64,000 nt of DNA from Tritrichomonas foetus (lineage: Eukaryota > Parabasalia > Tritrichomonadida > Tritrichomonadidae), in assembly GCA_001839685.1 (NCBI GenBank), contig MLAK01000422.1, positions 1-64,000 of the forward strand. The letters are read 5' to 3'. Below, piece by piece: positions 38,711 to 51,000 of the stretch (position 1 is the first letter of the stretch; the number at the start of each line of letters is the position of its first letter). Below the pieces are notes generated by a model. That model saw only the letters and a list, made by a program, of their open reading frames with translations, ran no database searches and had not been told where the DNA came from. Made by a program: the position numbers and the translations under genes.

Positions 38711-41656
38711 TTATGCAATCTTAGTTTCGACTAACAAGCCCACGTAAACGTCTTCTTCGTTATTTTTCGCTATTTTGGTTATTTTTGCCTTTTCGTATTG
38801 AATGCAGTACAAAATAAGCACTGACATTATTGAAAAAACAGCAGTGCAAATTACTGGGAAGCCAATAACTGCTATGAAAAAGCCTCTATCATCAATATAA
38901 AGGTCAGAGAGTTTATCAGGAAGTTGACATTCACCTTTTTCAATGCACTTAGTGTCCCTAAACTTGTAATTATAGACACGGTTGTGATACAACAAGTAAT
39001 TATTAACATTTAGATAATCAAACATTTCAAAGAACATTCTTTTTGCATTATCACCACCAATTTCTTTTTCTGGATCATTATCTTTCTTGACGCATGTTGG
39101 AAATGAACCAATGTCATAATAGTGTGCTCCTTTAATACTTCCAGGGTGAGCTCGAAGAAACTCTGTTCCCTTTCTGTATTCCATTTGATGAGATAAGAAA
39201 CTGACTGATTGCCATTTCATATCATTTATGTACTTCAATACCTCATTTGCACCATTTGAATCACTTTTATTGAAGATATCTTGAATATCTTTTGTGAATT
39301 CTACTAAATTTCTACCTAATTTGTTTGTTGGTGCAACACTCTTCCCTTGAACTTTTGCAATAACATCCATTAAAGTATAAGTTAAATCATTATGATCTGT
39401 TGCAAGTTTTAGAGTTTTACCTTTCAGTGAATCTAATCCAAGCGCTTTCTTTATATTTTCATCGTCACCAAGATATATGATTGTTCCAGTTGTTACAAAG
39501 AAAGAATCAACACCAGACGGATTATAAACACAATCACCTGAAAAAACTGCTTTCTTCGTTACTCTTGAATTTTTTGATCGAATTGGAATATCACGAGTTC
39601 CATGATCTCCTGTAATCAATACAATTGTATTTGGATCTTCCTTTTTCAGAAATTCAATTGTTCTATGAATGAAATGTTGGTCAGTGTATTTATTCACTCT
39701 TAGGAAACGTCTTTTCTTATGTTCATCGGACATTCTACTGATTGATTTATCAATATAATCATATTGTTCTTCAATATCATACCCATGATAAGGAATATGG
39801 GGTTCAATGTTATTATACATTCCGAAAATTGGTCTATCAGCTTGGCCTGAGCGCTTTAAAAAGTCTTTTTGCTGTTTCCAGTGCAATTGAAATTGATTTG
39901 AAGTGATCCTATCAGATTGCCACATGCATTTTTTCAGTGATTTTCTAGAAAGATTCAATAATTGAGACTGGTTTTCATCAGGGAAATAAGTTGCAATGTA
40001 ATCAAACCATTTAGGAAAATTTAATAATTTTTTCGACATTTTTTCAACTTCTTCTTTTGAACAAGATTTCATTTTAGGCATTTTCCCGTTCATTAATTTC
40101 AACTCAATTGGATCATTTATCATATCGCCAAACCCTTCAGTACATTTCAGTATAGTCTGCGCTTCTTCTTCTGCACTTTTTCGAAAAGCCCATGAGCTTG
40201 TGCCATCAAATCCTAATTTTGCCGTATGAATAAGAAATGTTCGATATCCATCATCTCGAAAATATGACGGTGTATCATCTACATGTGCCTTATAGGCATC
40301 AATGATATTCATATATGTTTGTGATGGAATCAAGCCAGTAACTAATGCATGCCAACCAGAAAATGTTGGTAAACCTAAAGCTGACATACCTGAAAAAGTT
40401 ATTCCTTGTTTTGCATATTCGGCTAAATATGGAAGTGTTTCACTTGAATAATATGGAGTATCAGTGATATAGTATTTTTGATCTTGTGGATTCAATTCGA
40501 TGTGTTCATCAATGAAAGAATCACTAATTAGATAGGTTAAAGGAGTAAATGACTCATAAACTAAGAAAGCGATATTAGGTGGCTTTGAATGATTTGTTGG
40601 TGATTCGATTTTTTGAAACTTTTCTTTTACACATTGTAAATCCTTTGGGTTATAAGCACAAAAAGCTTTAATATCGCCATGAACCATTGGATAAACCGGA
40701 TCTTTTCTATTATCAATCCAATATCTACCTTTTGGTAAATAACTTCGAATTATTTCGTTCATTTTGGGAGTCAAAGTCGGATAAAGTTCTTTCTCAAAGT
40801 GTGTCATTGAGACAATTAAGTTAAATGAATATGGAAACATGGTCAAATTTGCTAATTTTTCCCTCATTGGGAAAGAAAGATAAATTATGGTGAAAATCAT
40901 GTAAAAAACGCCAAGGGCATGATAAGTGTCAAACAACAGGTTGTTGTACTCATTTTTTGGGGTCCACATATAATGTTTCCTCTTTTTGAAATTATAACAG
41001 CCACATTTCAGGTTAGTGTCTTCTTTACTTCCATAACTGTCAAGGCTATCCTCTTTATCGTCATCACTTTCATTCATGAAGTCCTTAATTTTTGGCTTAC
41101 ATGCTGCAATAAAAAGATCTTTAAATTTTATGAGCAAAACCAAGCAAAAAATAAAATACGCTGTCATAAATACAATAAAAAAGACCCAAAACAAAGGCGC
41201 ATCAAAAATTGTTGTATAAACAATATTCATAAATGAATCACTTTGGCCTGGTTCTCCAATAACCATATGTAGTGGTGCTGTAAATTTGTATCCTCCAATT
41301 GACGCAATGTATGCTTTTAGTGTTGAATACATAATTGATTGCATGTTGTGACGAGTGTTTTCGAAGTCGTACACAGAAAATCCAAAAAATAGAAAATAAA
41401 GGCTATAAAACCAGATGTTCAAAGGAAGTGTTGGCATTTTAAGTTTTTTCTCAAAGAGTTGGTGAAGCCAGAAATGAATGCATGCAAAAAAAGAGACATC
41501 ACTTGCTTGAATTAATAATTCCGGAAAAACTTTCCACCTTTCTCCCAACAATGTGAGTTTCGAGGTTGTATTAAAAGCACACTTGCACATTATTAATAAA
41601 GCCATTGGTACATAGACGAGAATTGACATCAAATAGGGGCCAGGTAAAAGTTTCAT
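38711..41656 (-). CDS. Membrane LtaS/EptA-like phosphotransferase (alkaline phosphatase superfamily), paralogue A
   Basis: A 981-residue enzyme: about five N-terminal membrane helices (1-290), a large extracytoplasmic catalytic domain (about 370-760), a beta/helical region, and one C-terminal helix (about 935-960). Active-site motifs fit the LtaS/phosphoethanolamine-transferase branch: IAFLVYESFTP (metal-binding Glu), GLPTFSGWHALVTG (candidate Thr nucleophile), NIEPHIPYHGY (His) and VLITGDHGTRDI (Asp-His). Classical sulfatases carry Asp-Asp and Cys/Ser instead. Such enzymes move phosphoglycerol or phosphoethanolamine from phospholipid to a glycan or lipid. The first ATG, 41656, aligns with the start of paralogue B at 44829. 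The substrate is unknown; the cell-surface lipoglycan is a reasonable guess only. Confidence 0.75.
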   Translation of the reverse strand: MKLLPGPYLMSILVYVPMALLIMCKCAFNTTSKLTLLGERWKVFPELLIQASDVSFFACIHFWLHQLFEKKLKMPTLPLNIWFYSLYFLFFGFSVYDFENTRHNMQSIMYSTLKAYIASIGGYKFTAPLHMVIGEPGQSDSFMNIVYTTIFDAPLFWVFFIVFMTAYFIFCLVLLIKFKDLFIAACKPKIKDFMNESDDDKEDSLDSYGSKEDTNLKCGCYNFKKRKHYMWTPKNEYNNLLFDTYHALGVFYMIFTIIYLSFPMREKLANLTMFPYSFNLIVSMTHFEKELYPTLTPKMNEIIRSYLPKGRYWIDNRKDPVYPMVHGDIKAFCAYNPKDLQCVKEKFQKIESPTNHSKPPNIAFLVYESFTPLTYLISDSFIDEHIELNPQDQKYYITDTPYYSSETLPYLAEYAKQGITFSGMSALGLPTFSGWHALVTGLIPSQTYMNIIDAYKAHVDDTPSYFRDDGYRTFLIHTAKLGFDGTSSWAFRKSAEEEAQTILKCTEGFGDMINDPIELKLMNGKMPKMKSCSKEEVEKMSKKLLNFPKWFDYIATYFPDENQSQLLNLSRKSLKKCMWQSDRITSNQFQLHWKQQKDFLKRSGQADRPIFGMYNNIEPHIPYHGYDIEEQYDYIDKSISRMSDEHKKRRFLRVNKYTDQHFIHRTIEFLKKEDPNTIVLITGDHGTRDIPIRSKNSRVTKKAVFSGDCVYNPSGVDSFFVTTGTIIYLGDDENIKKALGLDSLKGKTLKLATDHNDLTYTLMDVIAKVQGKSVAPTNKLGRNLVEFTKDIQDIFNKSDSNGANEVLKYINDMKWQSVSFLSHQMEYRKGTEFLRAHPGSIKGAHYYDIGSFPTCVKKDNDPEKEIGGDNAKRMFFEMFDYLNVNNYLLYHNRVYNYKFRDTKCIEKGECQLPDKLSDLYIDDRGFFIAVIGFPVICTAVFSIMSVLILYCIQYEKAKITKIAKNNEEDVYVGLLVETKIA

Positions 41657-41912
41657 TCGACCAAAAAATAAAGTCAAAATTTTACCATCGAATTTTTTTC
41701 AAATCAAATTAAGGGTTAGTTCAAGAAAGAAATAGGTTATCATAAGTTGTTACATTCAAAATTATGAACGTATTCATCAATTTTTTTTAATCCCAATTTA
41801 ATTTCATTTATACCAAGCAGCATTCAATTTTGTTTTTATGATATTTCAATTTTATTCATCTATTCATTCATTTATGTTCAATTCTCATTCATGATTTTCA
41901 ATGAACTTCTCA

Positions 41913-41943
<31 letters not shown>

Positions 41944-44760
41944 CTTGTTGTACAGTTTTGAGAGGTGGGCAATACTTTTGAAGCAAAATGGTCTCAATTC
42001 ATGCTTTAACGAATCCTTTATTAGAATCCAATCCATGAGAGATTGAATAAAGGTGTTCAAAACACTTTTATAATAAACTAATTAATGCTTGGTATTTGAT
42101 TATCGATACTATCAGTTATTATTATAAGTTAATTTTTGAGATAGCCGATTTGTGAGACTTTTTATTCCCAATTTTCTTCTCATTAATGAACATGACAGTT
42201 ATTATTGAAAAAATAATTTTCACAGATTAATCTTTCATTGAAAAGAAAAGAAATATTAAATCTCATTCAATTAATTAAATGAAATTGGCAATGATGAGTT
42301 TAAGTATTTGAGATTGGCAATGATGAGTTTTGCTCCTATTCTTCCATTTATTCAATTGATCAAATGAAAAAGGATAAGATATTTAAGTAATTGAATAATC
42401 ATTTTGTGAATGTATACAAAATTTATTCTTTTGAAAAATAACCCATCATAATCTCGACAAAATCTTTGGATTTTACCCTTAAGTTTTTCCAAAAGATGAA
42501 AACACATACATTTCAAATACATCCGATATTTATTTTTGTGTTTATGGGCTTGCTAATATATAGCTGTGTGTTCTTTTTCTTCAATGATGAATCATCGAAT
42601 TCTTTTTTAAATCCAAATTTCATAGTTTCCAGCCTGTACCCTTCGATTTTTTTAATACCTTAACTTCAGTAAGTTTCTTGAGTGCACCTTGGAGTTTTAT
42701 AGCTTTTGGATGGAAATACATATTATATTATGTACGACTTCATTTGATTTTATAGGCTCTGATATCTTTCTTGGATGTATAGTTTTGAAATCAGAAATTA
42801 GGAGTTCACAAGCTAAATCAATTATTCCAAAAAAAAAGTTTATTTTATCCAAAAAGTTGACTGTTCATTTCACAAAATGAAAAAAGCAACTAAGCTTGAG
42901 ATTATTTTATTACATCGTAAATAGTCTGTAACGATAAAATAATGCATTCTTCAGATGATTGAAAACTCTCAAAAATAAGTGAATTTAAATATTTTTATAA
43001 AACCGAATCAAGATAAGATAATTTCAAAACAATCAAATCAGACCAAATAATTTGAACGCTTTTGAGAGGATGTTAACATGCCAGGAAAAACAACCAGATT
43101 ACAATATTTTTAAAAGAAACAAGCATGATTCAATAAAGGATGATAATTATATGAAATATTTTACCTGGAAAGAGATTATGATTTCACTATTGATTAGTTT
43201 TACTTGTAATTATCTCTAATTTATGATGTTGCAACTCATATATCATAAAGATACATTCCAGAATAGTTACAGAAAACCTTTGCTAGTGAAGAATTGGCCA
43301 TGAAAAGAGGCTGGAGTGTCTTTTCAGTTTGATTTTAAAGGTCATTTTCCTTATTTTGTTCAGAAATCATCAGTGTTCAAATAATAACAAGACCCAATGA
43401 ATGGAAAGGTAACACATTGATGTATTGTGTAAATTTCAACGATTGAAGATGCTTTATTGCATGAACAATTTCAATCTTTTTTTTATTTTGAGCTAAATTA
43501 TATTCAGTTGCTTTTTATTTCTCAGGTTTTCTTCACTATTATGTTTATATTGAGATTATATTAAGAAATTGATCATAGTAATTTTATTTTCATTAATCTC
43601 AATGATCAATTCTTTGGGTTTGCATTATTTCTGATATTTTTTGCATTAATCTCGTCTTATAAATATGTTTATTATTCTCTGGCGTTTAATCTCATTTTTT
43701 GATAAACCATTAAAATCCACTTTATAATAATTTCGTTGATCATTCTCATATCTGGAATTCAATGTGATTTTTTCCTTCCAAAGCTTTGTTTTCATACATT
43801 TCAATAAGTGAATTAACATGAAATCACCCATGACTCGATTATGATTTAATTTGACTCAGTTAGCCCATTCAATATTAGATCAATGCATAGTTTTGCTTAT
43901 ATTTAATAGCTATCACTTCCTCATGCTTTATTTCTATCCATTAACCAAATCCAGGATTAATTTTTCCTTGTAAAGTCGAAATGTTTCTCCGGTATGCTGA
44001 CATATGTAATGTATACTGGCATTTATAGACAAACTGGGCATCATCCTACAATGAATAGCTTATCATCCACGAGGTTATTAAACTGGATGGTTTCAGAATT
44101 GGATCTCAATTTTTGGCCTTTATTTAACCTTTAATTTCCATGAGGGGCTAGTGATTTGAATTATCCATAGATATCTATTAGATTTGAGACAGTTTAAACC
44201 ATCATAGAAAACGATGCTCTTTATGAAAATTGAATGGTACCTTAAATGTTTGAATTCATAATAAACATTATTGAATCAATTTTAGAAATTTTTGAGAAAT
44301 ACGTTCATTTTTTTCCATACTCATACTTCAGAAAAAAATTCAAGCATTATCTGTGTATCTTTTTGAATTCGTCTTTTACATATGCAATAACTGACCCACG
44401 CAATATCTTAATAGTAGCATATTTGTTACTGCATAGATTCATGAAAAAAAATAGAGATAACAAATCATTCAACTTAAATCAATATTTTTATATTAAAGTT
44501 TGATAATCGGAATTTCATTTCCAGAATTTTTCTGTGTAATAGTGATGAGCAGATATCGAGGGATTTAAGGCAATTTTAAGAGGACATTATACGCAAAATT
44601 CTTTTGGAAAATATTGGCCGGTCAACAATTTGTCTTTTTTAATCATTGAAAAAGTGAGGTTGCTATCTCCAGTTTGAAAAAGTCTTTCAATTATTCAAAG
44701 AGATTTGTGAATTTTTCTAATTTAAGTGAAATGATTTAACCCAATTTGTTATTAATAGCA
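41657..44760. other. Divergent spacer between the LtaS-like paralogues
   Basis: About 3.1 kb with no intact gene. It has a run of 27 T at 41913-41939, a duplicated 18-base segment (ATTGGCAATGATGAGTTT) near 42283-42331, and short hydrophobic frames (42466-42663; 44246-44503, 85 codons) that I do not support as genes. Protein-like pieces with stops around 43180-43440 may be relics. GAAAAAGT motifs near 44648 and 44676 precede the closer copy at 44761. Confidence 0.4.
41913..41939. repeat. Homopolymer run of 27 T
   Basis: The longest homopolymer in the window, upstream of paralogue A. The length may be imprecise for assembly reasons. Confidence 0.9.
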
Positions 44761-44773
44761 AAAAGTTATCGGA
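44761..44773 (+). promoter_or_regulatory. Candidate promoter motif AAAAAGTTATCGG
   Basis: Lies 55 bases before the ATG of LtaS-like paralogue B. The same 13 bases occur at 38172-38184 before the TMEM62-like gene, in the opposite orientation to that gene. Confidence 0.4.
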
Positions 44774-44828
44774 ATATTTCAACAGATTATTATAAACAAT
44801 TCAAAAAAAAAATTCTGTGATCAATTGA

Positions 44829-47810
44829 ATGATTCCCAAGATTCCTCCTGCCTATTGGCTTTTCCCAATTGTTCTTGGTTTCCCATCATTATGGGTTGTA
44901 CTTTGCAAAGGATTATTCGAAACTTCAGCCAAACTCACTTATTTAGGATGGAGATTTAATTGGATTCGAATGATGTTTCGCCAGATTTGCGAATTCGGCT
45001 CTTTATCAGTAATGCATTATTGGTTACATCAATTGTTTCAAAAATCGAAAAAAATCCCACTTTTATTGCTGAACGCCATATTTTTCGGAATATATTTTGA
45101 GATTTTCGGTTTTGGAGTCTACGATTTTGAATATACGCGAATTAACATGCAGATGGTGCTTCCTTCGATTTTCACAACTTACGCTGGACGCTATGGTGGA
45201 GATACGAGTGTTTGGACAAAACCGCTTGCGTCTGTTCCCAATTCAGAAGCAAAAGTTGATACAACGTCGAATATTATTTATGAATCGCTTCGTGACCAGC
45301 CATACTTTTGGTATACAACAATATTAATAATTATCGGTTGGATCATTCTTTTATTGGCCATGGCGATTATATACCGTGAAATAATATTGTCTTCAGCGTA
45401 TTTTGAAATCGGTAATTTCAAGTTTCCCATTGGAGTTTCTAATCAAATTGATATTCGTAAATTGAAATGGGCACCAAAAGATCCCTACAACAATGTGCCT
45501 TTTATTTTATCACATGTTCTTGCTGGTTTTAACATTTTATTCCTCTTTGGAACATTTTGTATAAAAACAGATTTTCAAATTGCGAAATTTTCGATTTTGC
45601 CATATATGGAAAGTGTATTGTTAGCTTTTTCCCATTTTGAAAAAGATCTAGCAAAGGATACAAAGAAAGAATTAACCAATATCGTAAGAAATACATATTT
45701 GCCACCAAACCGTCGCTGGCTTGATAATCGAAAAGATCCTGTTTATCCAGCTGTCCATGGTGATATGAATGCTTTCTGCGCTTATAACAATGATCATCCT
45801 GATTGTAAAGATTATACACCATCATTTGACCAAAAACCTCTTGTTAAAGAATTACCTAATGTTGTTTTAATTTTATATGAAAGCTTGACTCCTTCATATG
45901 ATATTATTACCAAAGAATTTATAGTTGAACACGCTCATCTTAAGCCTGATGATCCAAAAACTATTATTACTGATACACCGTATTATAATACTGAGATTCT
46001 TGAAGCAATGAATAAATATCAAAAATATGCATTGACATTTTCTGGTCTTTCTAGTAATGGAATACCAACTGCTTCAGCATATCATAGTAGTTCAACTGGT
46101 TTCATACCTTCCCAAACATTCAATAATATAATTGATGGCTCCTATGCTCATGCCGATGATTTGCCAAGTGTGATGAATTATTATGGTTATCGTGGATTTT
46201 TCATTTGTGCAAGTCAATTTTCATTTGATGGAATGAGTAATTGGGTTTTTAGAAAATCAGCGAGAGATGAAGCTTATAACAAATTAAAGTGTAAAGAAGG
46301 ATTTGGTTATCTAATTAATGATACTGTTCATCAAAAACTCATTGGTAAAAAATGGCCTAAAATGAACGAAAATTGTGATCCAAAAGAAGTTGATAAACTC
46401 GAAAAAGAGTTAAAGAAACAATACAAAGACTTTCCAAGATGGTATGATAATGCTTTTGATTATATTCCATCACCTGATAATGTTGAATATCTCGGAGTAG
46501 ATCCAAAAACACTTCGTTTAGATGCTTCATGGCCTGGTGATCGACTTACTGCTGCAGAATTTCGTACACATTGGAATCAAATTCGAAACTATCAAAGTCG
46601 AACAGGCATTCGTCAACCAATTTTTGGTCATTATTTAACAATTGATTCTCATTTACCTTATTCAGGATATGACAAAGATGAATACTATGATCCAATTAAC
46701 GAAACAAGGGCAGCCATTAACTTTGAAACATACAGAGATGAAAAATTTAGAAGAGTTAACAAATATTCTAGTAAACATGCAGTTGGAGAAACTTTAGATT
46801 TCCTTAGAGAAAATGAACCAAATACAATTTTCATTGTAACTGGTGATCATGGAACCCGAGATATTCCAGTCCGAGAACCAAACATGCATATTTATGATGA
46901 TGTTATTTTTGCTTCAGATTGCGTTCATACACCATCAGGATCAGATTCATTCTATCTTGTGTCTGGAATGATTGGCTATTTAGGTGATGATCCAGTTATT
47001 AAAGAAGCATTAGGTCTCGATAAATTTGCAGGTAAAACAATAAAAATTCCAGCTGATCATTCAGATATTATGTTCACAATTGAAGATATCTTAGCAAGAT
47101 TAAATGGAACCACCGTACCACCAACACACCGAAGAAGCAGAAATTTAATTGATTTATCAAAAAATATAACAGAAAAAATGGAAACTGAAGGTGTTCAAAA
47201 AGCTTTCGAAGAAGTTGATAAATCCGGATGGAAATCTGCTTCAGTTACTACATTGAATTTGGAATATAGAGAAGGAACTACAGTAATAAGATCACCTCCA
47301 GCTAATGAAAATGGTGCTCATCTCTACCAAAAAGCAAGTTTTCCAATGTGCTACATTCCAAAAGGCACAAAGCCAATGGAATTAGGTACTAAGAAAGATC
47401 CAAATATTTTTAAGCGAATGTTTAAATATATATCTGTTACTACACATCTTCAATATCACAATAGAATGTTCCATTACTCATTTAGAGATGAGCAATGTAT
47501 TAAGAAAGGAAAATGTGAATTTCCTCAACCAACGCCAACCAAAAATCATGATGTTTTCTTTTATATTTGCTTGGCTGGTGTACCAATTATATTTTTATTC
47601 ATATTTGGCTTGATTCCGGAGCTCATAATATTTATTAGTATTAAACTAACAATCATAAAAGATGATGGCGTACAATTGAATCCTTCCGATTCAAGTGATA
47701 TTATTGTTGACACAATTAACAATAATTTTGACTCGTCAAATGATATGCCTGATGATCCAGGTGAATTCGAAAATAATAATGTTGAAAAAGAAGAATTTAA
47801 GGTCAATTAA
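44829..47810 (+). CDS. Membrane LtaS/EptA-like phosphotransferase, paralogue B
   Basis: A 993-residue paralogue of the enzyme at 38711-41656, with the same layout: five N-terminal helices, catalytic domain, C-terminal helix (about 922-945), and a longer acidic cytosolic tail. Shared landmarks are FETSAKLTYLG, WLHQLFQK and WLDNRKDPVYPAVHGD. Active-site motifs correspond one for one: VVLILYESLTP (Glu), GIPTASAYHSSSTG (Thr), TIDSHLPYSGY (His) and FIVTGDHGTRDIP (Asp-His). All catalytic positions are kept, so both copies look active. The genes are transcribed away from each other, 3.2 kb apart, consistent with an inverted duplication. UGGT starts 241 bases downstream on the same strand. Confidence 0.75.
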   Translation: MIPKIPPAYWLFPIVLGFPSLWVVLCKGLFETSAKLTYLGWRFNWIRMMFRQICEFGSLSVMHYWLHQLFQKSKKIPLLLLNAIFFGIYFEIFGFGVYDFEYTRINMQMVLPSIFTTYAGRYGGDTSVWTKPLASVPNSEAKVDTTSNIIYESLRDQPYFWYTTILIIIGWIILLLAMAIIYREIILSSAYFEIGNFKFPIGVSNQIDIRKLKWAPKDPYNNVPFILSHVLAGFNILFLFGTFCIKTDFQIAKFSILPYMESVLLAFSHFEKDLAKDTKKELTNIVRNTYLPPNRRWLDNRKDPVYPAVHGDMNAFCAYNNDHPDCKDYTPSFDQKPLVKELPNVVLILYESLTPSYDIITKEFIVEHAHLKPDDPKTIITDTPYYNTEILEAMNKYQKYALTFSGLSSNGIPTASAYHSSSTGFIPSQTFNNIIDGSYAHADDLPSVMNYYGYRGFFICASQFSFDGMSNWVFRKSARDEAYNKLKCKEGFGYLINDTVHQKLIGKKWPKMNENCDPKEVDKLEKELKKQYKDFPRWYDNAFDYIPSPDNVEYLGVDPKTLRLDASWPGDRLTAAEFRTHWNQIRNYQSRTGIRQPIFGHYLTIDSHLPYSGYDKDEYYDPINETRAAINFETYRDEKFRRVNKYSSKHAVGETLDFLRENEPNTIFIVTGDHGTRDIPVREPNMHIYDDVIFASDCVHTPSGSDSFYLVSGMIGYLGDDPVIKEALGLDKFAGKTIKIPADHSDIMFTIEDILARLNGTTVPPTHRRSRNLIDLSKNITEKMETEGVQKAFEEVDKSGWKSASVTTLNLEYREGTTVIRSPPANENGAHLYQKASFPMCYIPKGTKPMELGTKKDPNIFKRMFKYISVTTHLQYHNRMFHYSFRDEQCIKKGKCEFPQPTPTKNHDVFFYICLAGVPIIFLFIFGLIPELIIFISIKLTIIKDDGVQLNPSDSSDIIVDTINNNFDSSNDMPDDPGEFENNNVEKEEFKVN

Positions 47811-48051
47811 ATATATTTTTGAGTAAATATTCTATAATAAACTGATTTCAAAATCATTTCAACTGAATTAGTATTCTGTTATTTTATGGTATAAATCGCA
47901 ATGATAGGTATCATTTATCTAGAAAAAAGGGATTTTCACTTCTTTCTTGTAAGAAAACAGGAGTAGTTTGAAAGTATAAATGGTCATTGAGCATCGATCT
48001 TTTTTCATTCAAAAATGAAAAATTTAAATCTATATTTGGCCACTCTCAAAG

Positions 48052-51000
48052 ATGATTTTCCTTTTCTTTTTCTCATTTTTTGGGTATTCTGCATTTGTAG
48101 ATGATAGAACAATCAGTGGATCCATTATAGCAAACTGGACAGAAACTCCTTATATAGCAGAAACTCTTGCATTTTTAGAAGATGTCGATCATGCAATTTT
48201 TTGGGATATGCTGGATTCCCTTTCGACTGAAAAAACTATTCCATCAACATTAGATTCAGTTTTAAAATACGCTGAAACATTCGTGGATGATGAACTTTTA
48301 TCATTACTCAACTTTTCTCTTCAAATTCGATTTTATTCCCCGCGCATTGAATTTTATCGGTCACTTGCACCAGTCAAAAAGGATCATTTTCTATTATGTA
48401 GAAATTCAATCATTGAAATCAATGAAGATATTAATGAAGAAATCACTTCAGAAAAACTTGAAATGTGTGAAACAGATTTTCAAAACTATGAAGCCACTTT
48501 TGGATGTGGAAATTCAACAATTGCTTTTTATGTCAATATTGAAAAAAGTGGATGGAACCCAATATTTCAAAAACTTCAAAAACTTGAAAAAAACATCAAA
48601 TTTGTTGTTCGTCCAATTGGATTTTCAGATAAACCGATGAAAATGATGGGGTATGGTGTTCAATTACGACCATTTAAATATTCAATGGAATTTAGAGTCA
48701 ATGATGAAACGAAATTCAAAATCCCTTCAACAAACAAAACTTTTAAAAAAGTTGATTTTTCACACCTTGGTCTCAAAATCGATCAAAAATCCAAGAAAAT
48801 TGATAATTCATTTAAAAAGCCGAAACTTGATAATCTTCCTTTTCAATTTGCAACATTTTCTAAAAATTCTTTTGATCCTGTTCATACCATTCGTGAATTA
48901 ACGACAAATTTTCCACTTTTTTCAAAACAAATCACAAAAGTTCAAATAAATGATTCAATTCTCAGAAATTATCAGCGCTCACCTCAATTTTCATCACCTG
49001 GCCAAACAGCTCTCTTCATCAATGGCAGAAAAATGCAAGGACATGAATTAAATTATTATTCTATATATCAAGCCCTTCTTGAAGAGTATCGCTCCATCAA
49101 AATTTTGAAAGATTCATTTGAATTCGATGATGAATTAATTCAAATTTTCAAAAAAACAGGAAATTCACCAAAAATTGTTCAAAATCCAATGATTGATGCG
49201 CGATCGAAACTTTTTGTATATTGGATGAATAATTTAGAAACTGATGAAAAATATACTCAAAAATATCCAAAATCATTATTTGCTTTTGCTAATGAAAACG
49301 GAAAATTCCCTGGAATTTCAAGAAATATTGCCAATGCAATTTTTATTTTGGATCCGAGTGAAATATCTGATCTTGATACTTTTAATATACTTGAAGAATT
49401 AATTGCTCATCAGTTTCCATGTAGATTTGGTTATATAATTTCACCAAGCAAACGTTCGCCACTCTCTAAAAAGATTTATTATGCTTATACACATCTAGCT
49501 TTGAAATATGGAATGAAATCAGCCCATAAATTAATATCAAAAGTAAATGATATGCGTGGCATCATTGATGAAAAAACTGGAAAACTTGGTTCAGTGAAAC
49601 AAACTTTTTGGGATAAAGCTTTTGGTTCAATTGCTGTTGATCGTAAATCACCATCATTTAAGACAATTAATGATTTATTTAAAGAAAAAACTGATGAAAC
49701 TCGTTTCATTCAAAGAGTAAATGAATTTATTCGAAAATTAGGTATTTCTTCACCATCAATGATTTTGAATGGAAAATATATCGATGCGCCAAATCCTGAA
49801 CGGTTTTTACATTCAATGCTAGATGACGAAGTTCAAACTATTCGCGAAATGATATCTAAACGTGTCATTTCTGATTCAACTGAAGATTTTCATGATGTCT
49901 TTCTTTCACAGCATGGTGTATCAAAAAGATATAACAAATTAATTCAAATTGGAAAGAAAAGTTTTACAGAAACTCTCCAAATTCAATCAGAATGTACCCA
50001 AAATCAACGAACATTTGTGAAATGGATGAGCTCGATAAAATATCAATATGGAACATCAACTGGTGTTAAAATGCAGACTTTTTGGGTTTTTCAAAATTGT
50101 GAAGAAGACATTCGAAGAGAAGTTGAATGTTTCATGAGTGAAATTGCAAAAATTGAAGAAACCCGTCTCGCTTTCTTCAACAGAGATCTAGATACCAACT
50201 TGAGCTCAAGTAAATCATCAATACCAAAAAATAATAAATATTATGATAAAAACGATGCCAATAAAATAAATGAAATTCCAGACACAGTTGCACGTTTACT
50301 AAATATAAAAATAGGATTAGTAACTGTGATTTTTAATGGACGAATTGTTCATTTAAATCCAAGTCAATTTTCAAGATTTGATCTTCAACTTCTTCAAGAT
50401 TGGGAAAAGTCTTTTTCAACTGATTGGGCTAAACATTTTAATGATCGATATTCCAAAAAACGAACTTTAAGTGTTTCGCGTCCAATTCGTGAAATTTCAG
50501 ATTATTTATTATTTATGACAATGATTGCATCCTCAACTTCACACAATTATATTAACCAAAATAGTGATGTAAATCAAGAAAATTCAAATAACTATCATGC
50601 ACAATGTGGAGGAAGATCAGGATCGCCTTTTAAGACTTTTAAGAATCGTGCAGTTAATGTTTATCGATCACCTAAAAACACTTCTTTACTAAATGTCCAT
50701 CTGCTAATTAATCCATTTACAGTTGAAGGTCAAAGGCTTTCTTGTATTTTATCTTTACTTAAAAGTTATAGTTTTGGACTAATGTTAAATCCATCTATTC
50801 AGCAAAGTAAACTCGAAAATGATCAATCCAATTTTGACACTTTATCAAGTTTCTATTCATTTGCTGATTCACAAAATGATGGTGACTTCAATTTCATGAT
50901 TTTGAATCAATCAACAACTTATTCGGTTGTGCCAGATATTCCACCAACCTGGCAAATTCTTCGAGAATCTGCTTTATTCGATTTAGATAATGTAATTGCA

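Noticed and set aside
44246..44503. 85-codon frame before LtaS-like paralogue B
   Set aside because: Composition is not clearly coding and no family match is visible; could be checked for expression.
38711..47810. Calling the two membrane enzymes arylsulfatases
   Set aside because: The nucleophile position reads P-T and the first metal motif is Y-E-S, as in LtaS/EptA; the sulfatase C/S-x-P-x-R and D-D motifs are absent.
47811..48051. Operon between LtaS-like paralogue B and UGGT
   Set aside because: Same strand and only 241 bases apart, but trichomonad genes are transcribed singly and no evidence of co-transcription is visible.
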